64,000 nt of DNA from Buxus sempervirens (lineage: Eukaryota > Streptophyta > Magnoliopsida > Buxales > Buxaceae). The stretch spans positions 41,707,829 to 41,771,828 of the forward strand of contig OX387187.1 in NCBI GenBank assembly GCA_947561395.2. The letters are read 5' to 3'. Positions within the stretch are counted from its first letter, which is position 1; each line of letters starts with the position of its first letter. The notes below the pieces were generated by a model that made no database searches, was not told the DNA's origin, and saw nothing but the letters and a program-made list of their open reading frames with translations. The position numbers and the translations under genes were made by a program. Of this stretch, positions 19,347 through 30,174 are shown piece by piece.

Positions 19347-20507
19347 AAAAAAAAACTTTTACCATACAGTGCCAGGAAATGGAAATAATATAATTGAATG
19401 CCAATAAAAGTAAGAAGTGAATTTTCTACATGTTCAGGTTGGTAAAAGGTATTTGGTTTGTCCAATGTTTGATATTTCCAACACTGTTTTGTTTAACACT
19501 TTAAGATTCAGATTTGATATTCTCAGTTGGATTAAATTTTAGTCGAATTTATATTATGAGCAGATTATTAAAGAAATTATTACTATAGATTTTGCATTAA
19601 TGATTACTGTTTTTGGCATGTGAATTAAGGATTACATTTGAAGCCTCCATGTGGGTGTATATTGGTCTGGGTGACCCATGATAAACAACAACCATATTAG
19701 GATTGATTGTTATTGTGTTCTATGTTGAAATTCATGTTATTTTATCAGTTATGTTAAAAATGTGAAAATTCATATTGCTATTAGTTTACTTGTCCTGGAT
19801 CCAAGTCTAAGCTTAGTAATGTGATGTTTTTGCTTTATTGGGGTAATGGCATGGCCTCGTGTGTTGCCACGACCGGTGTAGAGCAACCCGAAACCTTGAG
19901 TAGGCTGGGTTGTCAATGCCGATACCCGGAGTAGGCCAGCATTGGATAACGATACCCTGAGTAGGCTGTCATTTCAGAGTTTCCGATACCCTGAGTAGGC
20001 CGGAACTGTGTACATGGAGGTGTGGATGTCTCCTTGGCATGTCGATTAACCAATTTAAACAAGACACATGACATTGACCATGTTATAACTGGGTTGTTAT
20101 TGTTGTTTGGATGTTGGTTGTCTTTATTACTAGAATTATACAATTTCGGATTTATTTTGTATTCCTACTGATTACTTGCAACCGCTATTTATCGTGGCAT
20201 ATTTTAGAACTACTATGAACTATTTCGGCATGCATGTGCTACTCGCTGAGATATTCGTATCTTATACTGTTTGATTTTATTTGTTTTCAGCTGCTCATGG
20301 AAAGGACGAAACATGTGGGTAGTTGCTCGGGTTATGTGAGTTTAGAGTTATATTGTTGTTTCATTTTTTAATTTGGGATTGTAGCGTACTCTGATTATAT
20401 AGTTATCATTTTTTTTCTATGTTTCCTTTCACTCTGATATATCAATCTTGTGTGACCTCAGAGACAAATTACGATTTTATCTCGTAACCCGGATCCAAGG
20501 CGTTACA
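19347..20507 (+). repeat. LTR-like retrotransposon remnant
   Basis: Non-coding sequence ending GGCGTTACA at 20507, with CTCGCTGAGATATTCGTAT near 20245 and TTTGTTTTCAGCTGC near 20281. These features are reminiscent of the 3' part of plant chromovirus (Tekay/Del-type) LTRs. I could not find the matching start, and the sequence after 20507 has no clear primer-binding site, so the assignment is tentative. Confidence 0.4.
19884..20007. repeat. Four hairpins with conserved loop GATACC(C)TGAGTAGGC and varying stems
   Basis: Stems: CAACCC/GGGTTG (19884-19889 with 19907-19912), CAATGC/GCATTG (19914-19919 with 19939-19944), ATAAC/GTCAT with one mismatch (19946-19950 with 19968-19972), and AGTTTCC/GGAACT with a bulge (19978-19984 with 20002-20007). 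Each loop holds a version of CGATACCCTGAGTAGGC. Stem sequence changes while pairing is kept. Confidence 0.75.
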
Positions 20508-21254
20508 GTAGTTGGTTGCTCTCAGAAGACTTGAAACAGTCCCACCCTTCTCCAGTTTCTATGAGGTTATATGTGTAATTCTTGTAGCTTTATTTTACAT
20601 ACTTCAAATGTATTGCGATTTTTTCATAAGTTTGCAATTATTTGTAGTATCTAAATATAAAGATAATGTCTTACATGTATAACATCTTAGATTGTCAGAT
20701 AGACAATTTAGGGATAACATGTACATAGCTTGGTGATATATGATGTGCATTCTTCTCTACTTATAATTGCGGTTTCATCTCCTTTTTCTTCGAATGCGTA
20801 GTTTTATCGACGCCGTGCTATTTGTTTTTTATGGTATAGTAATTATCGGAAAGAAATGATAACAACTGTGCCCTACAAAAGCTCGCGCACACAATTAGAA
20901 CTCAAAGTTTCGCTAGAGTTTGACGCCAAACAGAATAGAGATTATTCTGTAGGCTAGTTCGAACATATGATAAACAGGGAAGAACACAAGCAGCTTGCCC
21001 AAAACACAGAGAAAAACGTCTCTGAGATTCAATTCAATATCAATTAATCAAGTCCTCCAAAATCAGTCCACAAGCCGGACTTTATAGCCAAAAATCGTCT
21101 ATACTGGAAAGTTACTAAAAACGGCAAAAACCCCTAAAGCATGCCTAAATGAAAGGTGCAATAAAATAAGTAACCTATGAAAAATCTAGCCCAAATCGGG
21201 TTTAAAATCACTTCCTAATTGATAAACGAAGTATTACCAAAAATAGCAACGAAT
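20508..21254. other. Unassigned non-coding stretch left of the LINE
   Basis: About 0.75 kb with no coding signal. It was continuous with 27844 onward before the LINE inserted, and together they could be part of another degenerate retroelement, but I see no diagnostic motif. Confidence 0.45.
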
Positions 21255-21383
21255 AACTAAGAATAGCGATTCAGCCCTAATCGACAAAACAGAAAAATCC
21301 ACCGTTGAACGACGACCCTCAAAGTAGAAACCACCGGCGAACAGTGACCCAAAACCACAGCCTAACCGGCAATTTGGGGAAAG

Positions 21384-21890
21384 TTGAAGCGCTAGGGCGA
21401 TTCTCGACGAGGGCTAGGGCGAGGGCGACAGGGCGACTCTCGGCGACTGGGCGTCTCTCGCGCCACTAGGGCGAGGGCGACTCTCACGGCGCTCGGGCGA
21501 GGACGACTCTCGGCGTTTGGGCGAGGGCGACAGGGTGACTCTCGGCGATTGGGCGTGGGCGTGGGCATGGGAGTCTGTCGGCGACAAGGCGAGGGCGTCT
21601 CTCGCGTTAAGGCGACAGGGCGAGGGCGAGGGCGTCCCTCGCGGCTGGGCGAAGGCGAGGGCGTCTCTCGGCGCTAGGTCTTCAACGCGTCTCCCAGCGT
21701 CAGGGCGTCAGGGCGAGGGCGTCGCTCGAGACAAGGGATCAGGGCGACAAGGCGAGAGTGGCTCTCGCATCACGGCGAGGGCGTCTCTAGGCGCCAAGCC
21801 ATCAGGGAGTGTCTCTCGGCGTCAGGGCGTGACTCTCGGCGACAGGGCTTCAGGGTGAGACTCTCGGCGACAGGACAATTTGCTAAGGAC
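21384..21890 (+). repeat. GC-rich GGGCGA/CTCTCGGCG low-complexity 5' UTR of the LINE
   Basis: Repeats of GGGCGAGGGCG and (G)TCTCTCGGCG in irregular order, very rich in CpG, in contrast to the AT-rich surroundings. It sits directly upstream of ORF1 and inside the target duplications, so it is the LINE's 5' UTR and perhaps its internal promoter. Open frames across it are low-complexity artefacts. Confidence 0.8.
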
Positions 21891-21994
21891 CCCGTTCGTC
21901 TTCCTTGTCTTGGAGGAGACTCTCGGGGATTCGGGCGACTTGGGCGTTTTGGGTGATTTGGGTATGCAAGTGTAGGGTCTGCAGCTTTGCGCCA

Positions 21995-23506
21995 ATGGCT
22001 ATCAGCATCCAAGCTGGTTCTTCTTCGCTCCCTCCGGATAAGACAAGATCTTTTGCTGCTGTCGTCTCGGGTTCTGTCTTTGCTGTTGAAGACATCCAGG
22101 TTCCAAGGAAACCGGTTACAAGCTATCATGGATTCCCTGCGGTTGAATTTTCAGACGTTGAAATCAAGAAATCCATCAGCCCCTTTTCTTTCTCCTTGGT
22201 AGCAAAATTTTTCAATGGGAGGCCGTCTGTGGATGTGGTTCGAGAAGCCATTCAAAAAACATGGGCAATCCAAGGCAGTTTCCATGTTGGAGTTCTAGAC
22301 AATCGGCATCTACTCTTTCGGTTTAGAGAAGAAACAGACTTTATAAGAGCATGGACGAGAGAAAACTTATCAATCAAAGGGTTTCATTTTCGCCTCTTTC
22401 AATGGAATATGCGTTTTGATCCCACTAAAGAGTCTTCGCTGGTGCCAGTGTGGATTTCGTTACCCAACCTCCCCATTAACTTATTCCCAGAATCCTTTAT
22501 CTTTTCTATAGCAGGAGCCGTTGGTAAACCCCTTACTCTTGATGCTCCCACAAAAAACATTTCAAGACCTAGCTTGGCAAGGGTATGTGTTCTATTGGAT
22601 CTGCTCAAGGATCATCCTGATAGAGTATGGGTTCGTATGGGTTCGGAATATGGAAGATGGCAGCGTATAATCTATGAAAAAGTTCCCTCTTACTGCACTA
22701 GTTGTTTCCATCGAGGGCATGATACCTCCTCCTGTCGTGTAGCATTGAAGAAGAAGAACCCAGAAGTTCAGAAACAGCAATACAAACGGGTAGGAGTTTT
22801 TGATTCTTATCCTACTTTAGAGAACTCATTTGAAGTCCTACCTCCTGAGAAAGAAGGTGCTTTTGATCACGGGAAAAACAAAGATTTGAACAAGTCTCAT
22901 CGGTTTGTGGAAGACCTGCAACACCAAGATCAGTTAGGACAAAAGACTTTGCAAGATAATCTGGAAGAGGTTGTCCCTTTTGAGAAGAATGGATCACAAC
23001 AGGATTATGATAGTGCACAAGCCAATCAGGGCCAAAATACTGATCAATCTCAAGGTGAAGACGAATTTTTAGAAGCTAGTCACATTGATTTGGAGGATGG
23101 TAATATTAATCTTTTTAGAAGGAAACATCGAATTCTTTCTAAGTCACACGTTCTCCATCAGATCAATTTTGAAACTAATCGTCCAGCTGACTTGCAAACA
23201 CCCAAGCAATCGGGCCCCACCATCCAAGCTCTCTCATTGGGATCATGTAAAACTGATTCCTTAAAGGATTATTCATCTTTGAATGAAGCCAAGGAAGCAC
23301 TCCTACACGATCAGGCTATTTTAGCAAAAAGAATGGAGTTAACTTTATTTAATCTGGAAGGACAGTGGGATCAATCTCAAGGTGAAGTCTCTAAGTTGGT
23401 TCTATCATCTCAGAACACTAAGAAGAAGAGCAGCAAATTTCCCTCAAGAAGTTCCACAAGGTCAAAGGTAAAGACCTCTTCTAAACTTAATCAATTTGTT
23501 TTTTAA
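21995..23506 (+). CDS. LINE ORF1: DUF4283-like RNA-binding protein with CCHC zinc knuckle
   Basis: The start is ATG 21995 (context GCCAATGG); the open frame reaches further upstream but without an ATG and into GC-rich UTR. The product is 503 residues, ending at TAA 23504-23506. The N-terminal part (FSFSLVAKFFNGRPSVDVV, later VWISLPNLPINLF) looks like DUF4283. It is followed by a zinc knuckle C234-x2-C237-x4-H242-x4-C247 (YCTSCFHRGHDTSSC), which is how ORF1 of plant L1 elements is built. The C-terminal half is hydrophilic and low in conservation. The protein should bind LINE RNA and help form the RNP. Its stop codon shares one base with the ORF2 start, so translation is likely coupled. Confidence 0.92.
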   Translation: MAISIQAGSSSLPPDKTRSFAAVVSGSVFAVEDIQVPRKPVTSYHGFPAVEFSDVEIKKSISPFSFSLVAKFFNGRPSVDVVREAIQKTWAIQGSFHVGVLDNRHLLFRFREETDFIRAWTRENLSIKGFHFRLFQWNMRFDPTKESSLVPVWISLPNLPINLFPESFIFSIAGAVGKPLTLDAPTKNISRPSLARVCVLLDLLKDHPDRVWVRMGSEYGRWQRIIYEKVPSYCTSCFHRGHDTSSCRVALKKKNPEVQKQQYKRVGVFDSYPTLENSFEVLPPEKEGAFDHGKNKDLNKSHRFVEDLQHQDQLGQKTLQDNLEEVVPFEKNGSQQDYDSAQANQGQNTDQSQGEDEFLEASHIDLEDGNINLFRRKHRILSKSHVLHQINFETNRPADLQTPKQSGPTIQALSLGSCKTDSLKDYSSLNEAKEALLHDQAILAKRMELTLFNLEGQWDQSQGEVSKLVLSSQNTKKKSSKFPSRSSTRSKVKTSSKLNQFVF

Positions 23507-26500
23507 TGATCCCTACAATGATATGGAATATAAGAGGAGTGGCTAACTCTGATTCTGTTAACATGCTTAAGTCTCATATTGTTTGTCATAAGATTCAACT
23601 ACTTGCTGTTCTAGAGCCTATGTGTAATGAAGTCAGATGCAAAAAGGTTGCCAAGAGAATCAAAATGAAGAATTATTTTTGCAACCAAGATCAAAACAGC
23701 AAAATCTGGGTTTTTTGGACGGATTTATTGAGGTTGGACTTCATTGCAGTCTCTGATCAATATGTTACAGCTCTGGTAAGTTCTGGGGACAACAGTTCAT
23801 TCTCTCCTTATTTAATATCCTTTATTTATGCCAAGTGTGATGTGCTGGACAAAAGACATCTTTGGAATGATTTGTTGGGCTTTTCAAGTTCTGTGAATTA
23901 CCCTTGGCTCTTAGGAGGGGATTTTAATGCAATTCTTGCAGTGGAAGAGAAACATGGGGGTAGAAGTCCTGATAACAGATCAATGCATGAATTCCAAGAC
24001 TTTATACAATGTGCAGGCTTAAAAGACCTAGGTTTCAGTGGAGATAAATTCACTTGGTGTAATGAGCAGGTTGGGCAACGTCGTATTTGGGCAAGGTTGG
24101 ATAGGTTACTCATAAACCATCAGGGGTTGCATCTTGTTGCTTCAATCAAGGTTCTGCACTTACCTAGGGTATGCTCATATCACTGCCCTATTGTGTTATC
24201 AGTTGTGCAGGCTTCGGGGAATCCAATTTTTTCTATTTTCAAATTCCAGAAGATGTGGTTATCTCACCAAGGGTTTTTGGATGTCATTAAGAGTACATGG
24301 AATACTAATATGATGGGGTCGGCATCTCACTTGGTTGTTTTTTCAAGAAAATTAAAGCAATTAAGAGCTGTCCTTAGAAAGTGGAATTGGGAAGTTTTTG
24401 GAGATGTTCATACTCGTATTAAGAATCTTTCTTCAAAAATTTCTGAATTGGAAAACTGTCTTCAGCTCCAATGGAATCAACATAATGCTGATATCCTTCA
24501 TCTCAATAAAAAGGAGCTTATCAATAGCATATCCCAACAAGAAACTCTTTATAGACAGCAATCCAGAATCAAGTGGCTTCAAGAAGGGGACAGAAATTCA
24601 AGATTTTTTCATGCTTCTTTACAGATTCGAAAGCATAAAATAACTTCGCAAGGTAATGACTGGTTCTATGCAAATCCAAACATCAATGAGGAAGCTGTTG
24701 GTTTTTTCTCTAATTGTTTCTCTTCTAATCCTCATCTCTTAAACAATAATGTGGATTTCATTCCTACAATTCTGGATGAAAACACTAATGAGATGCTGGT
24801 GGCTCCTCCTTCCTTGGAAGAAATTAAACGAGCTGTTTTTGAGCTTGATCCAGATAGTGCCCCAGGTCCAGATGGTTTCACAGGCTGGTTCTTCCAAAGT
24901 TGTTGGGATATTATTGCTGTTGATTTAGAGGCTGCTATTGTTGAATTCTTTTCTGGAAGTTCTCTTCCTACCTCTTTTACGGCTTCTCATATTGCCCTAA
25001 TTCCTAAGGTTGCCCAGCCTGGATCTTTTTCAGATTTTCGTCCGATAAGTCTTTGTAACTTCTCATACAAGATCATCTCCAAGATTCTGGCTTCTAGGCT
25101 CTCCTCCATCCTCCCGCAGATTATTAGCAGGGAGCAGAGCGCTTTTGTTAAAGGGAGATGCATATCTGATAGCATATCATTAGCTCATGAGTTGTGCCAG
25201 GATATTAACAGAAAATGCTTGGGGAGCAATATTATCATTAAGCTCGACATGGCTAAGGCTTTTGACAGAATGGAGTGGGATTTCCTCATTGAGGTTTGTA
25301 GACGATTTGGGTTTTCAGATTCCTGGTGCAATCTTATTATTCGGTGTTTAAACAACTGCTGGTTCAGTGTTCTTCTTCAAGGTTCTGCTTGTGGCTTCTT
25401 CAAATCTACTAGGGGTCTTCGTCAAGGAGACCCTCTTTCTCCTTTGTTATTCATTATTGCTGAAGAGGTCCTTAGTAGAGGATTGACTTCTCTGGTTCAG
25501 GATGGCTCTCTTGGGTATTACCAAACAGGAAGAATACCTCTTAAAGTGTCCCATCTGCTCTTTGCGGATGATATTCTTATCTTTTCGAATGGTAAGAGAT
25601 CTTCTCTGGTTAAGCTCCTGAATTTTATCAAGTCTTATGAGGAAGCTTCAGGTCAACAGGTGAATAACTCAAAAAGTTGTTTAATTGCATCTTCTAAAAT
25701 CTCTCCATCGAGATTGGATATGATTCAGTCTCTGTCTGGTTTCAGCAAGGTTAGTTTGCCTATCAAATACCTGGGAGTTCCTTTATTTCATGGTCGTGCT
25801 TCTTTGCCCATGTTTGCTGAAATCTTAGAAAAGATACAGAAAAGAATCAGTGGTTGGAAATCAAAACTTCTTTCTCATGGGGGGAAAGTTACTTTAATTC
25901 AAAGCGTACTCTCAAGCATACCCATCCATTCTCTTTCAGCTATCCCTTTTCCTAAAGCTGTTTTGAAAAGAATTGAAGCCTGCTTTGCTAATTTCTTTTG
26001 GGGAGAAAGCTTCGATCATGGATCCAAAAAGCATTGGTTAAGATGGGATAAGATTGCCCTACCTAAATCTGAAGGTGGCTTGGATATAAAGTCAGTTGCG
26101 GATGTTATGAAAAGTCTGCAAATAAAAATGGGATGGAAGGCCTTGTATGGGGATAGTTTATGGTCAGATTATATGCGGGCTAAGTACTGTGCTTCGGGGC
26201 AATTCCAAAATCTTCAAGATAGGAGTGGAAGTTCAAAGATATGGAAGGCAATTCTGAAGGTTAAAGAGGTTATACTCGATAACACTGTTTGGTCTGTTGA
26301 AGAAGGTAATTTAAGCTTTTGGTTTGATCATTGGTCTCATCTTGGCAAGCTGGCGGATTATGTTCAAGATGAGGTTATACCATACCCGGAATTAAAGGTG
26401 ATGGACTTTATTAATTCCAATGGCTCATGGAATATTGACCTGCTTAATGAAGTTCTTCCTCAAGATGTGAATGCTCAAATCATTGAAATTAATTACCAGC

Positions 26501-27657
26501 CTTCTCATCTTAAGGACAAACCTCTTTGGAAAGCAGCTTCTTCAGGTAATTTCTCCACTTCCTCAGCTTGGAACATAATCAGAAAACGTGGTAATACCTA
26601 TCCTTGGAGCAAGAACATTTGGGTTAATTTTATACCGAATAAAATTGCTGTGTTTTTCTGGAAAGTTTTGAAGGGTGCGCTGTCTACTGATGATCAGGTT
26701 CAAAGTTGTGGAATTCAGATGTGTTACCAATGCAATTGCTGCACAAATCGGAAATCTGAGACTTTGAACCATCTTTTTTCTTTTGGAGGAATTGCTCGTT
26801 CAGTTTGGGAGCATTTTGCTAATCGTTTTAAATGCCAATTTCATGCTCTTCACGATTTGGCATCTAAAACTTCTTTCTGGTTTAGCGAGTACTCTAATGA
26901 TCAGTATGGTTTACTATTCAAATCAATTCCTCTGTTAATTTGTTGGGAGATATGGTTATCTAGATGCAGGAGCAGATTTGAAGAAAATCCGATGTCTTCA
27001 AGCCAAATCATCAGCAATATCCGTTATTGGCTTCAAGAAATTTCATATCTCACTAAGCCGTCCAGAAATTGCAAATCTCTTGGAGCTTTGGTTCTAGAAC
27101 AAATGCAATTGTTCACTCCATTCATTAGAACTCCTAAAACACATTTTGTTCGCTGGTTAAGAAAAAGAAATTCCCCTCTAATTTTGAATGTGGATGGAGC
27201 CTCAAAAGGAAACCCAGGAACTTCTGGAGGGGGAGGAGTTATTCGAAACTCTTCAGGTTTGTTTTTTGTTGCTTTTTCAGCTCATTATGGAATTCAATCT
27301 AATCTTATGGCTGAACTGTTTGCTTTAAGGGATGGACTTCGTATGGCAGATAGTTATGGTTTCCAGCACCTGATTATTGAGTCTAACTCTAAGATTCTTG
27401 TTGACATTATAAATGGCGTGGCTTCAGTCCCTTGGAAATTTCTAATTTGGTGGAAAGAGATCAAAGGAAGGATTAGCCCTCATAATCGTTTGGTACAGCA
27501 TGTTTACAGGGAAGCTAACACTGTAGCGGATGCTCTGGCTAATGAAGGTTGTGTTCATTCATCAAAGAATTTTTATGAGTCTCTTAATGATATTTCTTCA
27601 CATGTTAGAAATTGTTTGTTTCAGGATAGAACTGGTTTGTATGCCCTTAGGCATTAG
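23506..27657 (+). CDS. LINE ORF2: APE endonuclease, reverse transcriptase, zf-RVT, RNase H
   Basis: 1383 residues from ATG 23506, which overlaps the ORF1 stop as TAATG. Domain order: endonuclease (WNIRG residues 7-11, E37, GGDFN 137-141, RLDR 197-200), reverse transcriptase (KLDMAKAFDRMEWDF, RGLRQGDPLSPLLF, FADD at 686-689), zinc-binding zf-RVT (NKIAVFFWK; CYQCNCC), and a C-terminal RNase H (NVDGASKGNPG with D1230, E1270). Two catalytic positions are changed. The endonuclease SDH motif reads SYH (Y225), and the RNase H motif ESDS reads ESNS (N1294). Both could result from a single base change. The enzyme normally nicks target DNA and copies LINE RNA at the nick. With both changes the endonuclease is likely dead while the RT motifs look intact. 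Confidence 0.95.
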   Translation: MIPTMIWNIRGVANSDSVNMLKSHIVCHKIQLLAVLEPMCNEVRCKKVAKRIKMKNYFCNQDQNSKIWVFWTDLLRLDFIAVSDQYVTALVSSGDNSSFSPYLISFIYAKCDVLDKRHLWNDLLGFSSSVNYPWLLGGDFNAILAVEEKHGGRSPDNRSMHEFQDFIQCAGLKDLGFSGDKFTWCNEQVGQRRIWARLDRLLINHQGLHLVASIKVLHLPRVCSYHCPIVLSVVQASGNPIFSIFKFQKMWLSHQGFLDVIKSTWNTNMMGSASHLVVFSRKLKQLRAVLRKWNWEVFGDVHTRIKNLSSKISELENCLQLQWNQHNADILHLNKKELINSISQQETLYRQQSRIKWLQEGDRNSRFFHASLQIRKHKITSQGNDWFYANPNINEEAVGFFSNCFSSNPHLLNNNVDFIPTILDENTNEMLVAPPSLEEIKRAVFELDPDSAPGPDGFTGWFFQSCWDIIAVDLEAAIVEFFSGSSLPTSFTASHIALIPKVAQPGSFSDFRPISLCNFSYKIISKILASRLSSILPQIISREQSAFVKGRCISDSISLAHELCQDINRKCLGSNIIIKLDMAKAFDRMEWDFLIEVCRRFGFSDSWCNLIIRCLNNCWFSVLLQGSACGFFKSTRGLRQGDPLSPLLFIIAEEVLSRGLTSLVQDGSLGYYQTGRIPLKVSHLLFADDILIFSNGKRSSLVKLLNFIKSYEEASGQQVNNSKSCLIASSKISPSRLDMIQSLSGFSKVSLPIKYLGVPLFHGRASLPMFAEILEKIQKRISGWKSKLLSHGGKVTLIQSVLSSIPIHSLSAIPFPKAVLKRIEACFANFFWGESFDHGSKKHWLRWDKIALPKSEGGLDIKSVADVMKSLQIKMGWKALYGDSLWSDYMRAKYCASGQFQNLQDRSGSSKIWKAILKVKEVILDNTVWSVEEGNLSFWFDHWSHLGKLADYVQDEVIPYPELKVMDFINSNGSWNIDLLNEVLPQDVNAQIIEINYQPSHLKDKPLWKAASSGNFSTSSAWNIIRKRGNTYPWSKNIWVNFIPNKIAVFFWKVLKGALSTDDQVQSCGIQMCYQCNCCTNRKSETLNHLFSFGGIARSVWEHFANRFKCQFHALHDLASKTSFWFSEYSNDQYGLLFKSIPLLICWEIWLSRCRSRFEENPMSSSQIISNIRYWLQEISYLTKPSRNCKSLGALVLEQMQLFTPFIRTPKTHFVRWLRKRNSPLILNVDGASKGNPGTSGGGGVIRNSSGLFFVAFSAHYGIQSNLMAELFALRDGLRMADSYGFQHLIIESNSKILVDIINGVASVPWKFLIWWKEIKGRISPHNRLVQHVYREANTVADALANEGCVHSSKNFYESLNDISSHVRNCLFQDRTGLYALRH

Positions 27658-27843
27658 AACTTTCACATTCTTGTTTTATCGGGGTAAGGTTTATGTCCCC
27701 CCCATTTTGGTGTATTTCCTATTTTTTGATTTAATATACAGGTCAGGGTCTGCCTCAACCCTCCTCCCACCGTTGGAGTGCCACTAAGGTTATTCCTGCC
27801 TTAGTGGGTTTTCTTTAAAAAAAAAAAACTAAGAATAGCGATT

Positions 27844-28889
27844 TGGAAGGGAAAACAGCGGAATTTGAGGTCGAGAAAGGTGCACATCGACTTCAATCAT
27901 GTACCACAGTGTGTGCATCGGAAATATCTTTCCGAATTGGGGTCATATGTGCGATTCCGATAACCGCAGCCAAAGTTATGGCCAAAATACTAAAACGCAC
28001 TCAAAACTGCCCCAATTAGAAAGATATCACCATCACTTCCTGCTTTTGCGATACTCTGTCAACTCATGGTATTCCAGCGCCATCAATGTGCAATCTGATA
28101 GCTCAGCATCATCTATTTCGGATCCCCCTGCATCAAAGTTTGACAGGAGAAGTTATACACACTTTGTCTTATCTAAAAAAAAAATGCAAATCAATATTAA
28201 TGTGCGAGATGAAAAACTCTTCATTTAATTTGAAATAGAACACTTTGCTAATGCTCAATCCATATCCTTTACATGATTGTCTATTTTTTCCCCATATATA
28301 TTCATGAGTTTTTTCCCCTGATTTCATTGCACTTGTGGCTTGGATCCTTTTCATTTTCCCCATATATATTACTCATTTAGTATGTTTCAGATTCATATGA
28401 TGACTTTATTTTCCTTCTTTCTTTTTTTTGGCAAACTATATGGTTTTATTGAGGTCATCATTGCACTACTGTTATAAATCCAACTAGAATGCAACGATGG
28501 CCTCACTATAATGGCACTTCTGTATGCATATAATTAACTCATTACCTTTGTTCATCATAAATTATTGCCCTTTTTGTTTTAGAATTTTGATTTAGGCTTT
28601 GAAAAACAGACTGAGACTTTGTAATGATGATGATGAATGTGTTGGATAAAAAACAGAAGTCAAAATCCTCTCTCTCTTCCTTAAAAGCATAAAAACATAA
28701 TGAGAAAGAAGCAGAAATTAAAGGAAAATACAAAACTTTCAAATTTTAAAAACATCAGTTGCAAAAGTATTATAATTTTAGATGATGAATGCTTTGTTTT
28801 TTTTGTTGCTTTTTGGCAACAATATCATCTATCTTCTAGTCATGCATCTAGGTTTTGGTTGGTACTTTGGGGTTTGGATTATAAGAAAC

Positions 28890-28940
<51 letters not shown>

Positions 28941-30174
28941 TTTTTTTTGGTTCAACCAACTATTCAATTGTGCTTAATAAAGGTAAGCACTAAATTTATA
29001 AAATTCAGACTTACTATCAATTTCTTCCTTCTTTTAGTAATATGGTTAGAGTATTGTCTTACATTAATTGTGTCGGCAATGGGAATTTTCCTGTGGCCAT
29101 TATAGAAGGATGTATGCATCACATGGTGTGAGGTACTATAAGGATTTAATTACTTGTAACCAAACTTATTTTTTTAGATTTTCAAAATTTTATCTGATTT
29201 TTAACTTTAATGTTACCAAACGAGTTTCTTTTCAACTACTTTCAAAAACACAAAAGTCATTTGAAAGGCTTTTGGTTTTCAAATTGTTTTTTCCAAAACA
29301 AAACATTACCAAAATAGATTTAAAAAATTGGCATATTTGCAACTTTGTTCCAATTCCAATCGAAGAACAAAATAAAATTGATTGGTAGCATGTATAGTTG
29401 CATAAAGCAAAAATAAAAAAATTATAATTACAAGTTTACGTACAAATAAAAACTCATTACTAAAATCTGAAAATGGATTTGAGATTGCAACTGAGTGATA
29501 GCAAGCTTCTCTTATTCTCATTCCAAAAGAACTTATTGTTCCTCATAACCGAACAACCGTACCTTTTTTTGTCTATGCTATCTTTGGGTCATCACGGCAG
29601 CTGTCAGTTGGTCCTGTAGCATTGGTTTCACTTTGTCTTCGGTGGCCCTTTCTTCTTAAATTCCATGCTTTAAGGCGAAATAGAAGTGATGATTGCGACT
29701 TAGGCTGAAAAAGATAAGAAATGTGAAGTGTTAAATATAGATGAGTTGTGTTAGATTATTTAAATTTGGATTCAACATGACGAATGGGAATGGATAAATT
29801 TTTGTTTAAATTATATGATTATGGCTGGATGGATAGGGAATAGATTGTGTGATTGCTAGATTTTTTTAGGTTATTCAAATTTTGGACCATTTGGGGTTTG
29901 GTCAACTCTCCATTTTTAGGAGAGATGCTGTCGAAATTTCAGCTCATCCTAAGGTGTGCTTTGTATTAAATTTGCTATCTCTTTCTTCTTCTTTTCATGT
30001 CATGTTTATTTTCTAGGTTTTTTTGTTCAACAAGTGCTATGCCTGATCTGAATGAAAATTTTACTTTTAAATTGCAATTGAAAGGGGCATACACAATACA
30101 TTAATGTTAAGGACTTCAAGCTAGCTATGAATGAGTTATACTTTTGCATCATTTTCATGCAGGAATTGTCGGGG
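27844..30174. other. Intergenic AT-rich stretch, no gene seen
   Basis: The first part (to about 28200) continues the sequence interrupted by the LINE. It holds a (TA)n tract at about 28895-28921 followed by a run of about 26 T to 28949. Open frames here are short and lack motifs. Confidence 0.5.

Larger units (their letters stand above)
21272..27826 (+). mobile_element. Full-length L1-type LINE with target duplication
   Basis: Flanked by a perfect 17-bp duplication AACTAAGAATAGCGATT at 21255-21271 and 27827-27843 (the first A residues of the right copy merge with the poly(A) tail). Order: GC-rich 5' UTR, ORF1 (21995-23506), ORF2 (23506-27657), 3' UTR of about 160 bp, and an 11-A tail. Both reading frames are open end to end, and the duplication has no mismatch, so the insertion looks fairly recent. 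Two catalytic residues in ORF2 are altered, so this copy is probably not autonomous. Confidence 0.95.

Noticed and set aside
21517-21858. Open frame through the GC-rich tract
   Set aside because: Low-complexity Arg/Gly/Ala sequence in the LINE 5' UTR; stop codons are rare there because of base composition.
21905-21994. Longer LINE ORF1 start upstream of 21995
   Set aside because: The extension has no ATG and runs into GC-rich UTR; ATG 21995 has good context.
28895-28993. Open frames across the (TA)n/T26 tract
   Set aside because: Simple repeat translation (YIYIYI, FFFF); no coding evidence.
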